NCBI GenBank assembly: GCA_033063855.1
Contig: CP093831.1
Location: forward strand, 15,810,001-15,874,000
Source: Smittia aterrima
Taxonomy: Eukaryota; Arthropoda; Insecta; Diptera; Chironomidae
Direction of reading: 5' to 3'
Length of the DNA stretch: 64,000 nucleotides
Made by a program: the position numbers and the translations under genes. This document shows, piece after piece, positions 25,286 through 39,400 of the stretch (positions are counted from its first letter, which is position 1; each line of letters begins with the position of its first letter). Below the pieces are notes generated by a model. That model saw only the letters and a program-made list of their open reading frames with translations, had not been told where the DNA came from and ran no database searches.

Positions 25286-27488
25286 GAAACGAAAGCAATT
25301 TAAATGGAAGTCTCTGAGTTGATTTGACGATGAAGTTTATGAGTCTGTCTGGAAGAAAAAGTCCATTTGCGAGCGTAATTACCGATTTATTCGTTTCATT
25401 CATAAAGTATCGTGTAGATTTCTTCGAGCGATATTAATTTCCAAAGTAGCTAAATCATCAATCATCCGTAGGCCAGCAATGTGTGTAAGAGCAGAGTAAT
25501 AATGTTGAAGCTCTTTCTCACTCTCTCCATCATCAATACATACAGATTTTATTTTCAGTTCATAACTCCTTGACCTGCCGATAAATCTTTTAATTTTTTC
25601 TCTTTCGATTTTCCTGCGTCAACTTGAGGTTAATCTAAAGTGCCTTCATGAACCTTAAATGTAAATAAATTGAAAACAGAAGTTGACTGAGTCGATTGGC
25701 TTGAAATCTCTCGCTATCTCGAGCTCTTTACCTAAGAAACCGAAATCGAATGAAACATTGATTTATTGTCATCCCAGTGGATTTAAATGTACGAACACGG
25801 GTTTGGGGATGGAAGCGAAGCCACGACCGCTGCTGTCGTTTATTATTTCTTTTACGTCTCTATCAGCAACCGAGAAAATTAATTTATGTTTCTCTCTTTT
25901 CTCCGCCTCTACGATTTCATGAATTGAATTAAAATGTCCATAGCGCATTGTGTGTGATATCGATTCTAATTTACATAAAACAACACTTAACTCGAATTGC
26001 ATATCTTGGTAATCTCCTTCTTTCTCTTTTTGCTCGATTAAAAGTTAAAAGTAGCTTAGGAGAGAGTTGTATTAGCTTTAGACTGAATCGACATTTGACC
26101 ACAGCTTCAAACGAACCAAAGCTACAATTAAGTGATCATGAAACCTTCGATCGACAGTAACTAAAAGGAATGAAACGTTTTCTTGTAAAAAGCTTGGTAA
26201 TAGAATCTAAAGTGATGACACAACATTCCAGTTTATTGATTTTAGAAGTTTCCTTCAATTAACGTACGTCCCTCATATTGGAGTCAGCTCATTACTTAAG
26301 CCCGCATAGTTTTGAGCTGAAACCTACATGAAATCGATTTCTCTTTCGTAAACATCATAATGGCTTCAAGCAGCAACCGGAAACTCCTCCCGATGAGCGA
26401 ACAACTTGTTGATTGACCACGCACTTCAACCAGCAAATCATTTATTTCTTTTTTGCTGCTGTCACGAACGATTTCGTTTCTTTTTTGATGGCAGATTCAA
26501 CCGCTCATATGATTTTCCATAAGCTTCTAACGAACTGAAAACAAGTTCGAGTTGTGACTAGAACTCGTTAGATTTAATTCGACTTTTTTTTCTCATCCCC
26601 ATTAAGTCTCCTCCTTAAATGGATTCACAACATCAGCCGCGACAAAAAAGAAATCGTTCTCGCATGATGAAAATCGACAATCACCGGATTTTTATGGAGA
26701 TTTGCAATAAAAAAATCTGTCTTGTGCTGCTCCAAATGCGTAACACAATTCAATATCGCGATGATCATAAAGTTTAAGAGTAATCGTCGACATACTGAGA
26801 CAGAACAACACACAATGTCCAATGTCAACGTCAGTCGAGTCAGAATGATGACGATTAAGTTTAACGATTGTTTCTCTATTATTTGGCTGGCCAAGACGAA
26901 AGACTAAACCTCAACTCTTTTCGTGAAATCCGAAACTTTGCAGCCAACTCGAACTTTGTCTTACGACCAACCAACGTTTCCATGTCGTCGTAAAACAATT
27001 GCAAACAACACGACTTGTCGCCATAATTTTTATCGCTTTTCATGTTTTTTTCGCCACACATTTTCAGTCACTGTCTCGACGAAACGAATAAACATCAAAT
27101 CATCTGCTCATTATCGGACAAATTCCTCGTTTCCTAAAAAATATTTATGTAAATTTATTGTTAATGGATCTTAAAATGAATTCCTCGAGAGATATTGTGC
27201 GCTCTACAATGTGATTAAGTTTTGATGGATTGACAGTAAATTAAATATTTTTAAAAACATCTTTTCGGTCGAATGGTGAATGAGCGAGTGAGACAGAGGC
27301 TTGAACTGTCATGTGGTGACTTTGTTTCAAGAAATATTCAGCGATTGACTCCGTTAGATTGACGGCAGACGGCTTATTAGCATTGGAACGTTGTTCCATC
27401 GATCGATAATGACGAAGCAATAAATTCTTTGAATTTCAAGTTAATTTTATATTTTCTTCAAATTTCAGTTACAAATTTATGAAAAAGT
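25286..27488. other. intergenic, nothing recognised
   Basis: About 2.2 kb between the second direct repeat and the 3' end of the colmedin gene. No reading frame with domain features or splice structure was seen on either strand. Confidence 0.55.
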
Positions 27489-30400
27489 TTAATTGTTATG
27501 TCTGAAAATTGTGTGACCGACAGTCTGCAGGATCTTATTGAAAGGCTCTTCTGCAGTTTGATTAGATCCCATCGAAATAATCTTTACCGGATATGTCAAT
27601 TGATTTCCGAGATTCCAAGTGTAAATCTCTTTCGTGTTGTGATTGTAACCGAGAGTTGTTGTTCCATTGAAAGGATTTGTGAAAGGAGTGTCGACTTCAA
27701 TGAGCTTCTTCGAATATAAATCGAGAGCGAATCGAATTTTTGTTTCTCTTGCCGTAGCTGAATCAACAGCATAAAGAACTCCGCAAACTATAAGAGTCGA
27801 AAGATTATAAGATTGGAGTTTTAGACATAACAAACTTACCAATGAACATTTCACCAACTTGATGATGATGAATGCTGATATCAAAACTATTGAGAATCTC
27901 CAAAGTTGTTTCATTAATCTTCGAAACAATCGTGTGATTGGTTTCAGTTGCTGCATGAATAATCCACAAGCCATTATCGTCAGCATTGAAGTCGATAACA
28001 TTGTATTGCGTTGTGTAAAGTGTTCGAGTGCTGTTAACCATTTCCAGGACTTTCGTGGCTGATAAAATTCATTTAAGAGAACGTTCAATTTTTTTTCACT
28101 CAACTCACCCCCAACTGTGTCTGTTTTCAAATCGTAACGAATGATCTTCGAGCCATCTGCGCAGTAATAATAAAAGTTCAAGTTGTACACAATGTGCGCA
28201 TTGCCCTGTAAAGTGAATAAGAAAATCTAACGTCTTAATGCAACAACTCGTGACTTTCTTCACCTTGAAGGGACAGGTAAGTTTGAAGGGTTGTCTCAAC
28301 GGTTTATCCTTCCGGTAATCATTTCTGTTCTTATATTCGTACAATTTATTTGGCTCGTTTTCCTTCGTTAGCCAAATCTTATCAACTGTCATGTTGTCTT
28401 TCTGAACAGGATCGCGAAGCCACGCGCCATGTTCCATGTTCAGATAATTATGGAAAACAGGTTTGCCAACCATATTGAGTTCGCAATCTTGTGTTCGATT
28501 CTCCATCTCAGGATAAGTTTCATTGCCAGCTGTGATAACTTCAAGCTCCTGTCCGCCAGTCAAGTCCTTCAGCGATAAACTGGCGTCTTTGCATTTCAAA
28601 TCCCTTAAGAAAATCGAAATAAATTAGAGGAAATATTTTGAATTTATTAACTTACTTTGGAGCTGGACAGAATGGACAATCATCTTGCGGTGGGCAAACT
28701 TCTTCATAGCTTTGAACAGCTGGAGTTTCGCCAGATACAATTGGCTTGTCGCCATCAGGAAGTGGACGACCAAATTGGCCTTTCACTCCCAAACGGAACA
28801 TAATTTTCTCCAAGCCCAAAATATTTTTACTGACGCAATGATATTCGCCATAATCGGATTGGCTGATAAAATTGATTGTCAGAGAAGAATTGAAGATGTA
28901 ACTAGAACGAGGTTGATTGTCATTAAATAATTTTAGAGACGAGAATTGATGCGAAATCTCACGTGTCAATTGTGTGTGAATCAATTCGATATTTCGATGA
29001 GTCGTTTGAGATGATTGCTCCATCAGCGTTTTCCCAATAAAGAATCGGCTCAGGGAAACCTTCAGACTAACAAATAATTTTGAATAAAAGCTCAAAAATT
29101 CAACACTTTGTTCATACTTCGCATTTAAATGTGATTGACGCTCCAAACTCAGCAGAAACTAATTGATCCCATTTATGATTGATTCGAACAATCGGCTTGA
29201 CTGAAAACAAGTTTTCTAAATTTTCTTGTAACAAATATTTTCAGAATTTTCTTACAATGAACTTCGACTTGGAACTTGTACTTAGCAACTGGAGGAATTG
29301 CATTATCAGCAATGCAAACATACATCCCCATGTGAACTCTGTTGATCTTTGTTATGTTGATTGACTGTCCAACCTTTGTATTGTCCTTCCATTTGCCCCA
29401 ATCGATAGCTCGTCCATCTTCTCTCTCCCAAACAATTGTAGGTGGTGGATAGCCAGTTGCTGCACATTGTAATCTCAAATTGTCTTCCTCGTGAACGATG
29501 ATTGGACGAGATTTCTTAAGAAGTGATGATGAGACTAATCAAAGAAATTTTTACTGAAAAGTTGAATTTAAACAAATTTTTCATGCTTACTCGGAATTTG
29601 AGGAGGAAGCCAGTAATCGTAGGGACTTGTTTCATTTTCTTTCTTTAAGCAATAAACGCAAGTTGCTGGAGCGCCATTTTGGCCATCTTTTCCAGGCGCT
29701 CCTTTTCTTCCAAGCGGACCTGCTAATCCTTTTTCTCCTTTGGGGCCTCTTGGACCAGATGAACCAACAGTTCCCGGAGTTCCTAGTTAAATGAAATTTT
29801 AATAAGAGGTTTAAATTTATTAAGTTTAATATTAGTCTTGCCATCTTTTCCGTCGAGTCCCTTTTCTCCCTTCTGACCGTCAACCCCATCGCTTCCGTCT
29901 TTGCCGTCGGTTCCAGCCCTTCCTAGAGAAGAAGAATTCATTTGTAAAGAATATTAGGTACAAATCACCTGAAATTCCATCTAAACCAGGTTCACCTGGA
30001 ACTCCATCCCTTCCGTCAAGGCCTCGTTGTCCGTGATCACCTTGAGATCCTTTAAAAAATTATTTTATCATTTATCAGTAATATTTCAGAAAATCTTCAA
30101 GAACGAACCCTTTGGACCAGGTCTCCCTCGCTCTCCTCTGATGCTGTCTCCTTTAGGACCAACTGGACCAAGTTCGCCTTTATTTCCTTTCAAACCCGGA
30201 GCTCCTGGTCTGTAAATTCATAAAAAAAAGATTAGTTTCTTCTTTTTTGCTTCGTCATTTAATAGCGTAAACGAGATATCTCCTACAAAAAGATGATAAC
30301 CTAATCGTTATCTCAGCGTATCTTAGACAACACGCGAAATAAACAGTTTCCATTCAAAGGCTGATCAGTTATTACGCTAATTATTTAAGCTCCTAAAGTT

Positions 30401-33400
30401 TTTTTTAATTCACAATGATTGAAAAAGCGACAAAAAAATCGCTTGAAGTGGTTTCGAAGATGCCAAAGTCTGTGCCTTTCATATTGTGCAGTATTTTATT
30501 AGAACGATACACATCCGGAGGCATCGCTGGTAAATGATTTTTTCAGATTAGTGGCTAACGAAATAATTTTAATCGATTTCATTTCAATCTTCTAGCTACG
30601 ATGTCACTTTTCTTTCATAGAAAGCTCGGCTTTGACCCAACAATGTCGACAGCTTTGTTTCACACTTACGAGTGTCTCGTTTTCTCCTTTACAATTATCG
30701 GAGCAATTATTGCCGATAGCTGGCTCGGACTTTATAAAACTTTAATCTCGATGTCATTTGTCTACGCTATTGGCGCTGCATTTCTCTCCATTGGAAATAT
30801 TGAGCCGTTGAACTTGCCACTCACGTAATACAAACGAATTATCAAAGAAATTTTACTATCCGTGTCGAATTTAGAGTTTTCTCGCTTGTCGGATTAATCA
30901 TAATGGTGATTGGCGTAGGCTGTATCAAGTGCAACAGCAACACATTCGCCGCCAATCAGTACAAGCTTCCTGAGCAGAAAGATCAACTCGCATTCTACTT
31001 CTCGATGCAATATTTCTGCATGAAATCTGGATCGATTATCGGGCGATTTTTTAATCCGATTCTGCGACAAGATGTGAAGTGCTTTGGAATGAACGATTGC
31101 TTTCCAGCTGCGTTTGGTGTGCCGGCAATCGCGATGATTCTTGCGATGATCACTCTTATCTTCGGTCGATCTCTGTACTCGCACAAGGCGTTAAGTGCAA
31201 ATATGTTCGTCAAAGTCTGCGCTTGCATAATGGTATCGATCATCGTGTGACAAAGATTAGCTGTAATTAAATGTTTTCTTTTATGTAGACGGGAATCCAC
31301 TTGAGGCTGAAGAGGCGTAAAACAGATCAACGCGATCATTGGCTTGACCATGCTGAAGAAAAGTATGGGACGAAGTTGGTGACGGAGACTAAGATGGTTA
31401 TAAATGTTCTTCTGATGTTCGTGCCAGTGCCGATCTTTTGGACTCTTCATATGCAGCAAGGATCTCGCTGGGTCTTCCAAGCAACAAGAATGAATGGAGA
31501 TCTTGGCTTTTACACAATCAAACCTGATCAGATGATCATTTTCAACTCAATTTTCAGTCTCGTTCTCGTTCCAATGTTTGAGCGAATTTTTTATCCGCTT
31601 TTGGCGAAAATTGGAATCAAATCCCAATTGCAGAAGATGACCTGCGGACTTTTCTTAGCAGCTTCTTCATTTGTCGCTGCCGCATTGATCGAGATGAAAA
31701 TCGAAAAAGATTTTGTTCACATTTTGTGGCTTCTACCTCAATACGCCATTCTTGCAAGTGGCGAAATAATGCTTTTCGTTCAAAGTTTGAACTTCGCTTA
31801 CAACGAAGCTCCGACAAGCATGAAATCAGTGATGCTCTCATTCGTTTATTTGACAATGGCAGCCGGAAACTTGTTCATGGTTTTCATTAGTGGAACGAGA
31901 ATATTTGAGTCACAAGTTTACGAGTTTCTGTTTTTCGCTGGCCTCATGCTCGTCGGCATGCTCGTCTTTATTATCTTGGCTGTCAACTACAAATATTTAA
32001 AACGTGATGAAATGACAAACAAATAAAAGAGAATTCATACAAAATTGCGAAACGCTTAGAAGGGGCAGCATCTTAAAATTGTTATCTCTGTTATCTCAGA
32101 TTTAAACGCCGTTTCAGAACGTTTGGAGCTTCAGTAGTGAATTTGTATCTTAACGAGTATCAAGTCATTTTGAATCGTCATCAAGTATGACTCAGCAAAG
32201 TGAAAAATCAGTTGCTGGGAGTGACACGATGTTGAAAAGACCACGAGCTGTTCCTTTCATATTGTGCAGTATTTTTCTTGAAAGGTTTAGCACGGGAGGG
32301 ATCTTAGGTGAAGTGAACAAACAAAAGTTTAAAGAAGAGTTTTAAAATTAAGTTCTTCCAGCAATTCTCGCTCTCTTTCTTCATCGAAAAATGGATTTCG
32401 ATCCAAATATGTCGACTGCATTGTATCACACGTACGAGTTTCTCATTTACTTCTTCACAATTTTCGGAGCAATCATTGCCGAAAGTTGTCTTGGAATGTT
32501 CCGAACATTGGCTTCAATGTCTTTCATTTATTCGATTGGATCGTCGCTGATATCATTTGGAGGAATCGAGACGATAGACTTGCCGTTTAAGTGAGTTTAT
32601 TTGAAAAAGCTTTCGATGGAGGTTTTCCGAGCTCTCCCGATTTTTCAGGACTTTGTCAGTCATTGGATTACTCTTGACTGTCGTTGGATCTGGTTGTTTG
32701 AAAAGTAATCTCAACGCTTTCGGAGGAAATCAGTTCAAGTTACCCGAGCAAGCTGAACAACTTAGTTATTTCTTCTCGCTACAATATTTCGCACTCAAAT
32801 GCGGGTCAACAATTGCTCGAGCTTCTTTTCCAATCCTTCGAGAAGACGTCAAGTGCTTTGGGATGAGCGATTGTTATCCATTAGCATTTGCATTACCTGC
32901 GATTGCGATGTTTCTCGCATGTGTCGTTCTGATATGTGGAAAACGAAGTTACGTACATGAAGCTTCGCATGACAACATGTTCATTCAAGTGACAGGATGT
33001 GTTTTGGTAAAACAAAAAAAAAACTCTTTCTTGAAAGCTCTAGTTACACAAAGATTTTGCTTACAGACTGGATTTACTCAGAAGATAAGAAACCATAATT
33101 GTATCACGAAAGATCATTGGCTCGATTATGCAGAGGAAAAATATGGCAAGAAGCTCGTAAAAGACACAAAAACGGTTCTCCGCGTGCTCATGATGTACAC
33201 TCCTCTTCCGATATTTTGGGCACTTCATTCTCAACAAGGATCTCGTTGGGTATTTCAAGCTACGAAGATGGATGGCGACATCGGATTCTACATAATCAAA
33301 CCTGATCAGATGATTGTTCTCAACTCATTTCTTGGCATCGTTCTGATTCCAATATTCGAGCACTTTCTTTACCCGTTCCTATCACGACTTGGACTTAAAA

Positions 33401-36400
33401 CTTCACTTCAGAAAATGACATTAGGAGGATTGCTATCAGCTGTAGCGTTCGTCGTTGCTGCTATAGTCGAGTTTCAAACAGAGAGAGCTGCGATAAATAT
33501 TCTTTGGATGTTTCCTCAGTATCTAATCCTAGTCGCTGGTGAGATTTTAGTTTACACAGCAAATCTAAACTTCACTTTCACTGAAGCTCCGAGTGATATG
33601 AAGTCTGTGATGCTTGGATTCAGTTACTTGTCAGTAGCTGGCGGCTGTCTCATTGTCATTCTAATTAGTGGTGTAGCGTTTTTCGAATCTCAAGCTTTTG
33701 AGTTTCTGTTCTTCGCCGGCGTCGCGTTTCTGGATATAATCGCTTTTGGTTTTCTCGCGTCGCGGTATAAATACGCAGAACAGGAAAAACCTAAAATCGT
33801 GATCGAGAAGTGATCTCCCGTTGCTAGTTGCCGTAGATTAAGTTATAAATAAAGTTGTTTGAGTTTGCCCCACGTGAACTGTAATTTCTTATCTTTCTCT
33901 AGCTACTTATCGTTTAAATTTCTCAAATGAAAATCATCTCAGCAGTTTTCATCGCAATGTCTCGAGGAGCAGTTGAGAAAGTTGAAAGTGGAAAAGGCGA
34001 AAAAGCTCAAGGAAGAAAATCTCCGACAGCTGTTCCCTTCATTTTATTCAATGTTTTCGTTGAGCGTTTTAGTTCTGGAGGAATCTTCGGTGAGATTTAA
34101 AGATTCTGAGTGCAACAAATCGTCTAATTTTCCAAACTCTCCAGCGATCCTTGCAATTTTCTTCAATCAAAAGCTTCTCTTCGACTTAAACACTGCAACT
34201 GCTTTGTTCCACATCAATGAGTTTATTTTGTACTTTTTTTCAATTATCGGAGCGATCGTTGCGGATAGTTGCCTTGGCCTCTACAAGACAATTTTGTTGG
34301 CGACCTTAATGTCTTCTGTTGGCGCAGGAATTATCTCCATAGGCTCCGTCGATGCTCTTCAACTTCCAATAATGTAAAATGACTTTTGTGCAATCAAATA
34401 TTTCATGACACGCTTAAAACTTTTCAGACCCTTATCGCTCATTGGCCTTTTTGCGATATTTGTAGCATCAGGTGGAATGAAAAGCAATCAAAGTGTTTTC
34501 GGCGGAAATCAATTTCAGTTGCCAGAACAGGAAAAACAATTAAATTCTTATTTTTCAATTCAATATTTCGTCATCAAGTGTGGATTGCTGGTTGGTCAGA
34601 TATTGATTCCAATTATGCGACATGACGTTCAATGCTTTGGCATGAAGGATTGCTATCCATTGGCTTTCGGATTTCCAGCAATCTTGATGTTTGTCGCTTT
34701 TCTGATATTTCTCTGTGGTAAATCGATTTGTGTGCATGTGCCACCAACAGAAAACATGCTCGTGAAAGTTGTCAAATGTGTCATGGTGAGAGTTGAATTT
34801 ACTTCATTTTAAAAATGAAATTTCATTCGAGTTTCCACAGATTGCAATCAAGACGAAATTCCTGAGACGAAAACAGATTTCAAAGGATCACTGGCTTGAC
34901 TTTGCTGAAGAAAGCTGTGGACAGAAGCTTGTGATCGACACCAAGACAGTTCTCAACGTTTTGTCGATTCTTCTTACTTTGCCAATTTTCTGGGCACTTC
35001 TCGGGCAACAGAACTCTCGCTGGGTCTTTCAAGCTACGCAAATGAATGGCGATCTTGGATTTTTCAAAATCAAACCAGATCAGATGGTTATGTCAACGAC
35101 TATCTTCATCATCTTCCTCATCCCGATCTTTGAAAAATTCTTTTATCCATTGATAGCGATAATTGGAGTCAAATCGCATTTTCAAAGGATGACTTGCGGT
35201 TACATTTGCTCAGCAACTGCTTTTGTGATCGCTGCAGTCATTGAAGTCAAAATCAAGGAAAACTATATTTCCATGATGTGGCTGATCCCTCAATATCTAT
35301 TAATCGCGATTGCGGAAATCTTCGTTTGGGTCTCAAACATGAGCTTCGTATTTCAAGAGACACCACAAAATATGAAATCTGTGATGTCAGCAATAATTTA
35401 TTTCACGATAGCGGGCGGCAGTCTGATAGTGGTCGCTGTAAGTTCCTCAAAAATTTTTGAATCTCAAATGCACGAATATCTTTTCTACGCTGTTCTGATG
35501 ATAATGAACACAATCATTTTCACGGTTTTATCCCAAAAATACAAACCTGTAGATGATCGTAATAAAGCTTAATGTGATAAGAAAGCAAAAATCAAGTCTA
35601 GGAGAGAAATCGTTGAATCATTCTATGACGAAAGCATTCGCGAGTAAATGTTTTGCCCACACTTTTCTCCCTCGCTTGCATATCAGCGACCTTGTTGTTC
35701 TGACCTTCGTCGAGGATTCGAGATAAGATTTCAGCTGTCACTCGAAATGATTTTAAATATTTTTCGCTCATTTAGTTCTAAGACGTCGGAGTGTAACGAC
35801 ATGGAAATGTCTAAGAAAAGTGAAGAGCAGGCGGCAGTCGAGTTTGCGAAAACATCGCCAAAGTCGATGCCGTTTATCTTGTGCAATGTGTTTATCGAAA
35901 GATTTTGTTCTGCGGGAATTGCAGGCAAGTTGTGTGTGAATTGAAAATTGATTTGAGTAAAAATAACTTTCACAATCTTATCAGCGATTTTGGCGCTTTA
36001 CTTCCACAAACAATTGGACCTCGATCCCAACTTAGCGACGTCAGTTTATCACCTCGAGGAATTTCTCGCGTATTCTTTCACAATCGTTGGAGCGATTATC
36101 GCAGATAGCTGGTATGGACAATTCAAAACAATCATCGGTATGCAATTGATCTATGCAATTGGCGCCTCGATTATGTCGATAGGAAACATTGATCCACTTA
36201 ACTTGTCGATTGTGTAAGTTTGATTAAAAAATAATTTTGAGTTCTCTCCTTCATTGGAATCTTTCCAGAGCTATGACAGTCGTTGGATTGGTTCTAATGG
36301 CGATTAGCTGTGGTAGCATCAGAGTCAATCTAAGTATCTTTGGTGCAAATCAGTATAAACTTCCTGAGCAGGCTGCTCAACTTAGTTTCTACTTCACGCT

Positions 36401-39400
36401 TCAGTATTTGGTGCTCAAGTGCGGCTCAATTCTCGGCCGTCTCACCACTCCAATTCTCAGACAAGACGTCAAATGTTTCGACATGGACGACTGCTACTCG
36501 CTATCCTTTGGTGTAACTGCGATCGTGATGTTTACCGGCTTAGTCATTCTCATTTGTGGCAATTCATCATACATCAAGAAGCCAACGAGCGGCAACATGT
36601 TAATCAAAGTTTGTCAGTGTATTCAGGTCTGAATCAGTTTTCTTTTTGCATCAAGAATAGTTGCCGATAATGTGCAGTTACAGAATGGAATCTCATTAAA
36701 GCTTAAGGCTAAAATCAACAAAACGAGTCCCAAGGAACATTGGCTTGACTACGCAGAAGATAAATTTGGACCGAAAATCGTAAAAGATACAAAGACTGTT
36801 GTTAGTATTCTCGTTCTTTATCTGCCACTTCCAATCTACTGGGCAGTTTATGTTCAACAAGGATCGCGTTGGGTGTTTCAGGCAACAAGAATGGATGGCG
36901 ATATCGGATTCTACACAATCAAACCTGATCAAATGATTATTTTCAATTCGATCATGGGAGTTTTGATGATTCCAGTTTGCAACTATCTTTTGTATCCTTT
37001 AACGTCAAAGATTGGACTTGGATCGAATCTGAATCGAATGACAATTGGAGGAATGCTCGCAGTTGTCGCTTTTGTCATCTCTGCGTTCGTTGAAATTATT
37101 ATTGGACAAAGGTTAATCAGCATTTTCTGGCTGCTACCTCAGTACATGATTCTGGCGCTCGGAGAAAACTTTTTGTACATTGCAAACGTCACTTTCGCTT
37201 ATAAAGAGTCTCCAGCGAGTATGAAATCAGCAATGCAAGCTTTCGCTTTCATCACAATAGCTCTCGGCAATGGGATCGTCTCAATCATCAGCGGAACTCG
37301 AATCTTCCAGTCACAAGCAGCTGAACTATTTTTCTTCGCAGGAATACTCTTCATAGATCAAATTCTGTTTGCTTATCTCGCAAGCAATTACAAATATCGA
37401 GTGGAGGAGAAAAAAGAAGATAACTTGTTAGCTCAACAACAGAAAGAGTTGCCATGATAATTTAGATTAAATTTTTCGAATAAAGAGATTTTTTTGACCT
37501 ACTCTAACAGACTTAATAACCTTCAAAATGACTAGGAGTTTCTTCAACCGATAAGAGGTTTTCAGATTTGACAAGATACGTTGCTAGTAAAAACTCGAAA
37601 TTTCAGCTCTAGACTTGAGAGTAATTCGCGCACGTTGTTGTGAAATGAATTGCTCGACTAGCCATTGTTGATTCGAGAGTCATTCTCGATTAGATAAAAT
37701 TTTATCATCTCTCAAAATATTTCCTTTTAATAAGCAACTTGAAGTACTAAGCCTCATTCGCACAAGTCAGCTGTCGAGCTGACAAGTTCTCAGTCATGGA
37801 CAAATCAATATTAGAGTGTAAGAGTGACAAAGAGTTGAATAGGAAAATTCCACGGGGAGTTCCATTCATTTTGGGAAATATGATGTTAGAAAGATACGCG
37901 ACAACAGGAACGACTGGTAAATATTTTGGTGATACTCGAATTGCAAGCTCATCTTCAAAATATTTGCACAGCAATTCTTGCCTTGTATCTAAATCGCAAG
38001 CTGAATTTCGATCCTGACACCTCAACTGCGATTTTTCATACGAACGAACTTCTCGCGTATGTATTTCCAATTTTTGGAGCTATCGTCGCTGACAGTTGGT
38101 GGGGACACTTCAAAACGATATCAGTGATGCTTTGTTTGTTCGTCGTTGGAAGTTTGATTGTTTTCATTGCGTCGATTGAGACTTTGCCATTGCCGCACTT
38201 GTGAGTTTTTCTTAAAAATCTAAAGAAGTTCAAGAATCAAATGAACTTCTATCAGAGTTTTAACGATGATCGGCTTGCTGATCGCTGTAATCGGATCGGG
38301 AAGTACTCGAGCAAATGTGACAGCCTTCGGTGGAAATCAGTATCAACTGCCACAGCAAACAAAACAACTTACACTCTTCTTCTCTCTACAAATCTTTGCG
38401 ATCAAAATGGGATCTCTGACTGGTCGCCTCATGAATCCAATTCTCAAGGAAGACGTGAAGTGCTTTGGACAAAACGATTGTTATCCACTTGCTTTCGGAG
38501 GAGCAGCAATTGGCATGGTCCTCTCACTTCTCTTGTTCATCTGCGGAAGAACTTTTTATATTCGCAAACCGCCAAGCGGCAACATGCTGGTCAAAGTCAG
38601 CAAATGTGTTGTGGTGAGCATCTCCAGGTTTTTCTTAGTTTCAAAATGAAGAACTTTTAATTCTCCGAGCAGAATGGAATCTCAGAAAAGTTCAAGCAGC
38701 GAAAAACGAGTCTCAAAAATCACTGGCTTGATTACGCAGAAGACAAGTACGGACCCAAACTTGTTGCAGAGACGAAAACTGTTCTCAATGTTCTTGTGCT
38801 TTACTTGCCATTGCCGATCTATTGGGCAGTTTATCAACTCCAGGGATCTCGATGGACGTTTCAAGCAGCGAAAATGAATGGCGACATTGGATTCTACACT
38901 GTCAAGCCAGATCAGATGATCGCTTTGAATCCAATCTTTGGAATATTAGCTCTTCCGATCAGCGACTACATCATTTTTCCATTATTGGCTAAGATTAAAG
39001 TGACGACGCTCCTCCAGAAAATGACAATTGGTGGAATGCTTGTCGTCGTCGCTTCGTGTATGGCTGCGTATGTAGAGATGAGAACTAATGACGCATACAT
39101 TAGCATCTTCTGGCAAGCGCCGCAATATTTAGTGACGTCGTTCGGAGAGAATTTCCTCTACAACTCTCATCTTAGCTTCGCTTACAATGAAGCTCCCGCG
39201 AGAATGAAATCTGTCATGACTTCGTTTGTTTTTGTTGTCATCGGCATTGGAAATATTTTTGTCATTATTATCAGCGGAACAAGAATATTTCAGTCTCAAG
39301 CACTTGAGTTCTTCTTCTTTGCGGGAGTTCTGTTTGTAGCCATGCTCGGATTCGCTGTTTTAGCCTCGCGATACAAAAACGCGGATTCCGAAGTAGTTAG

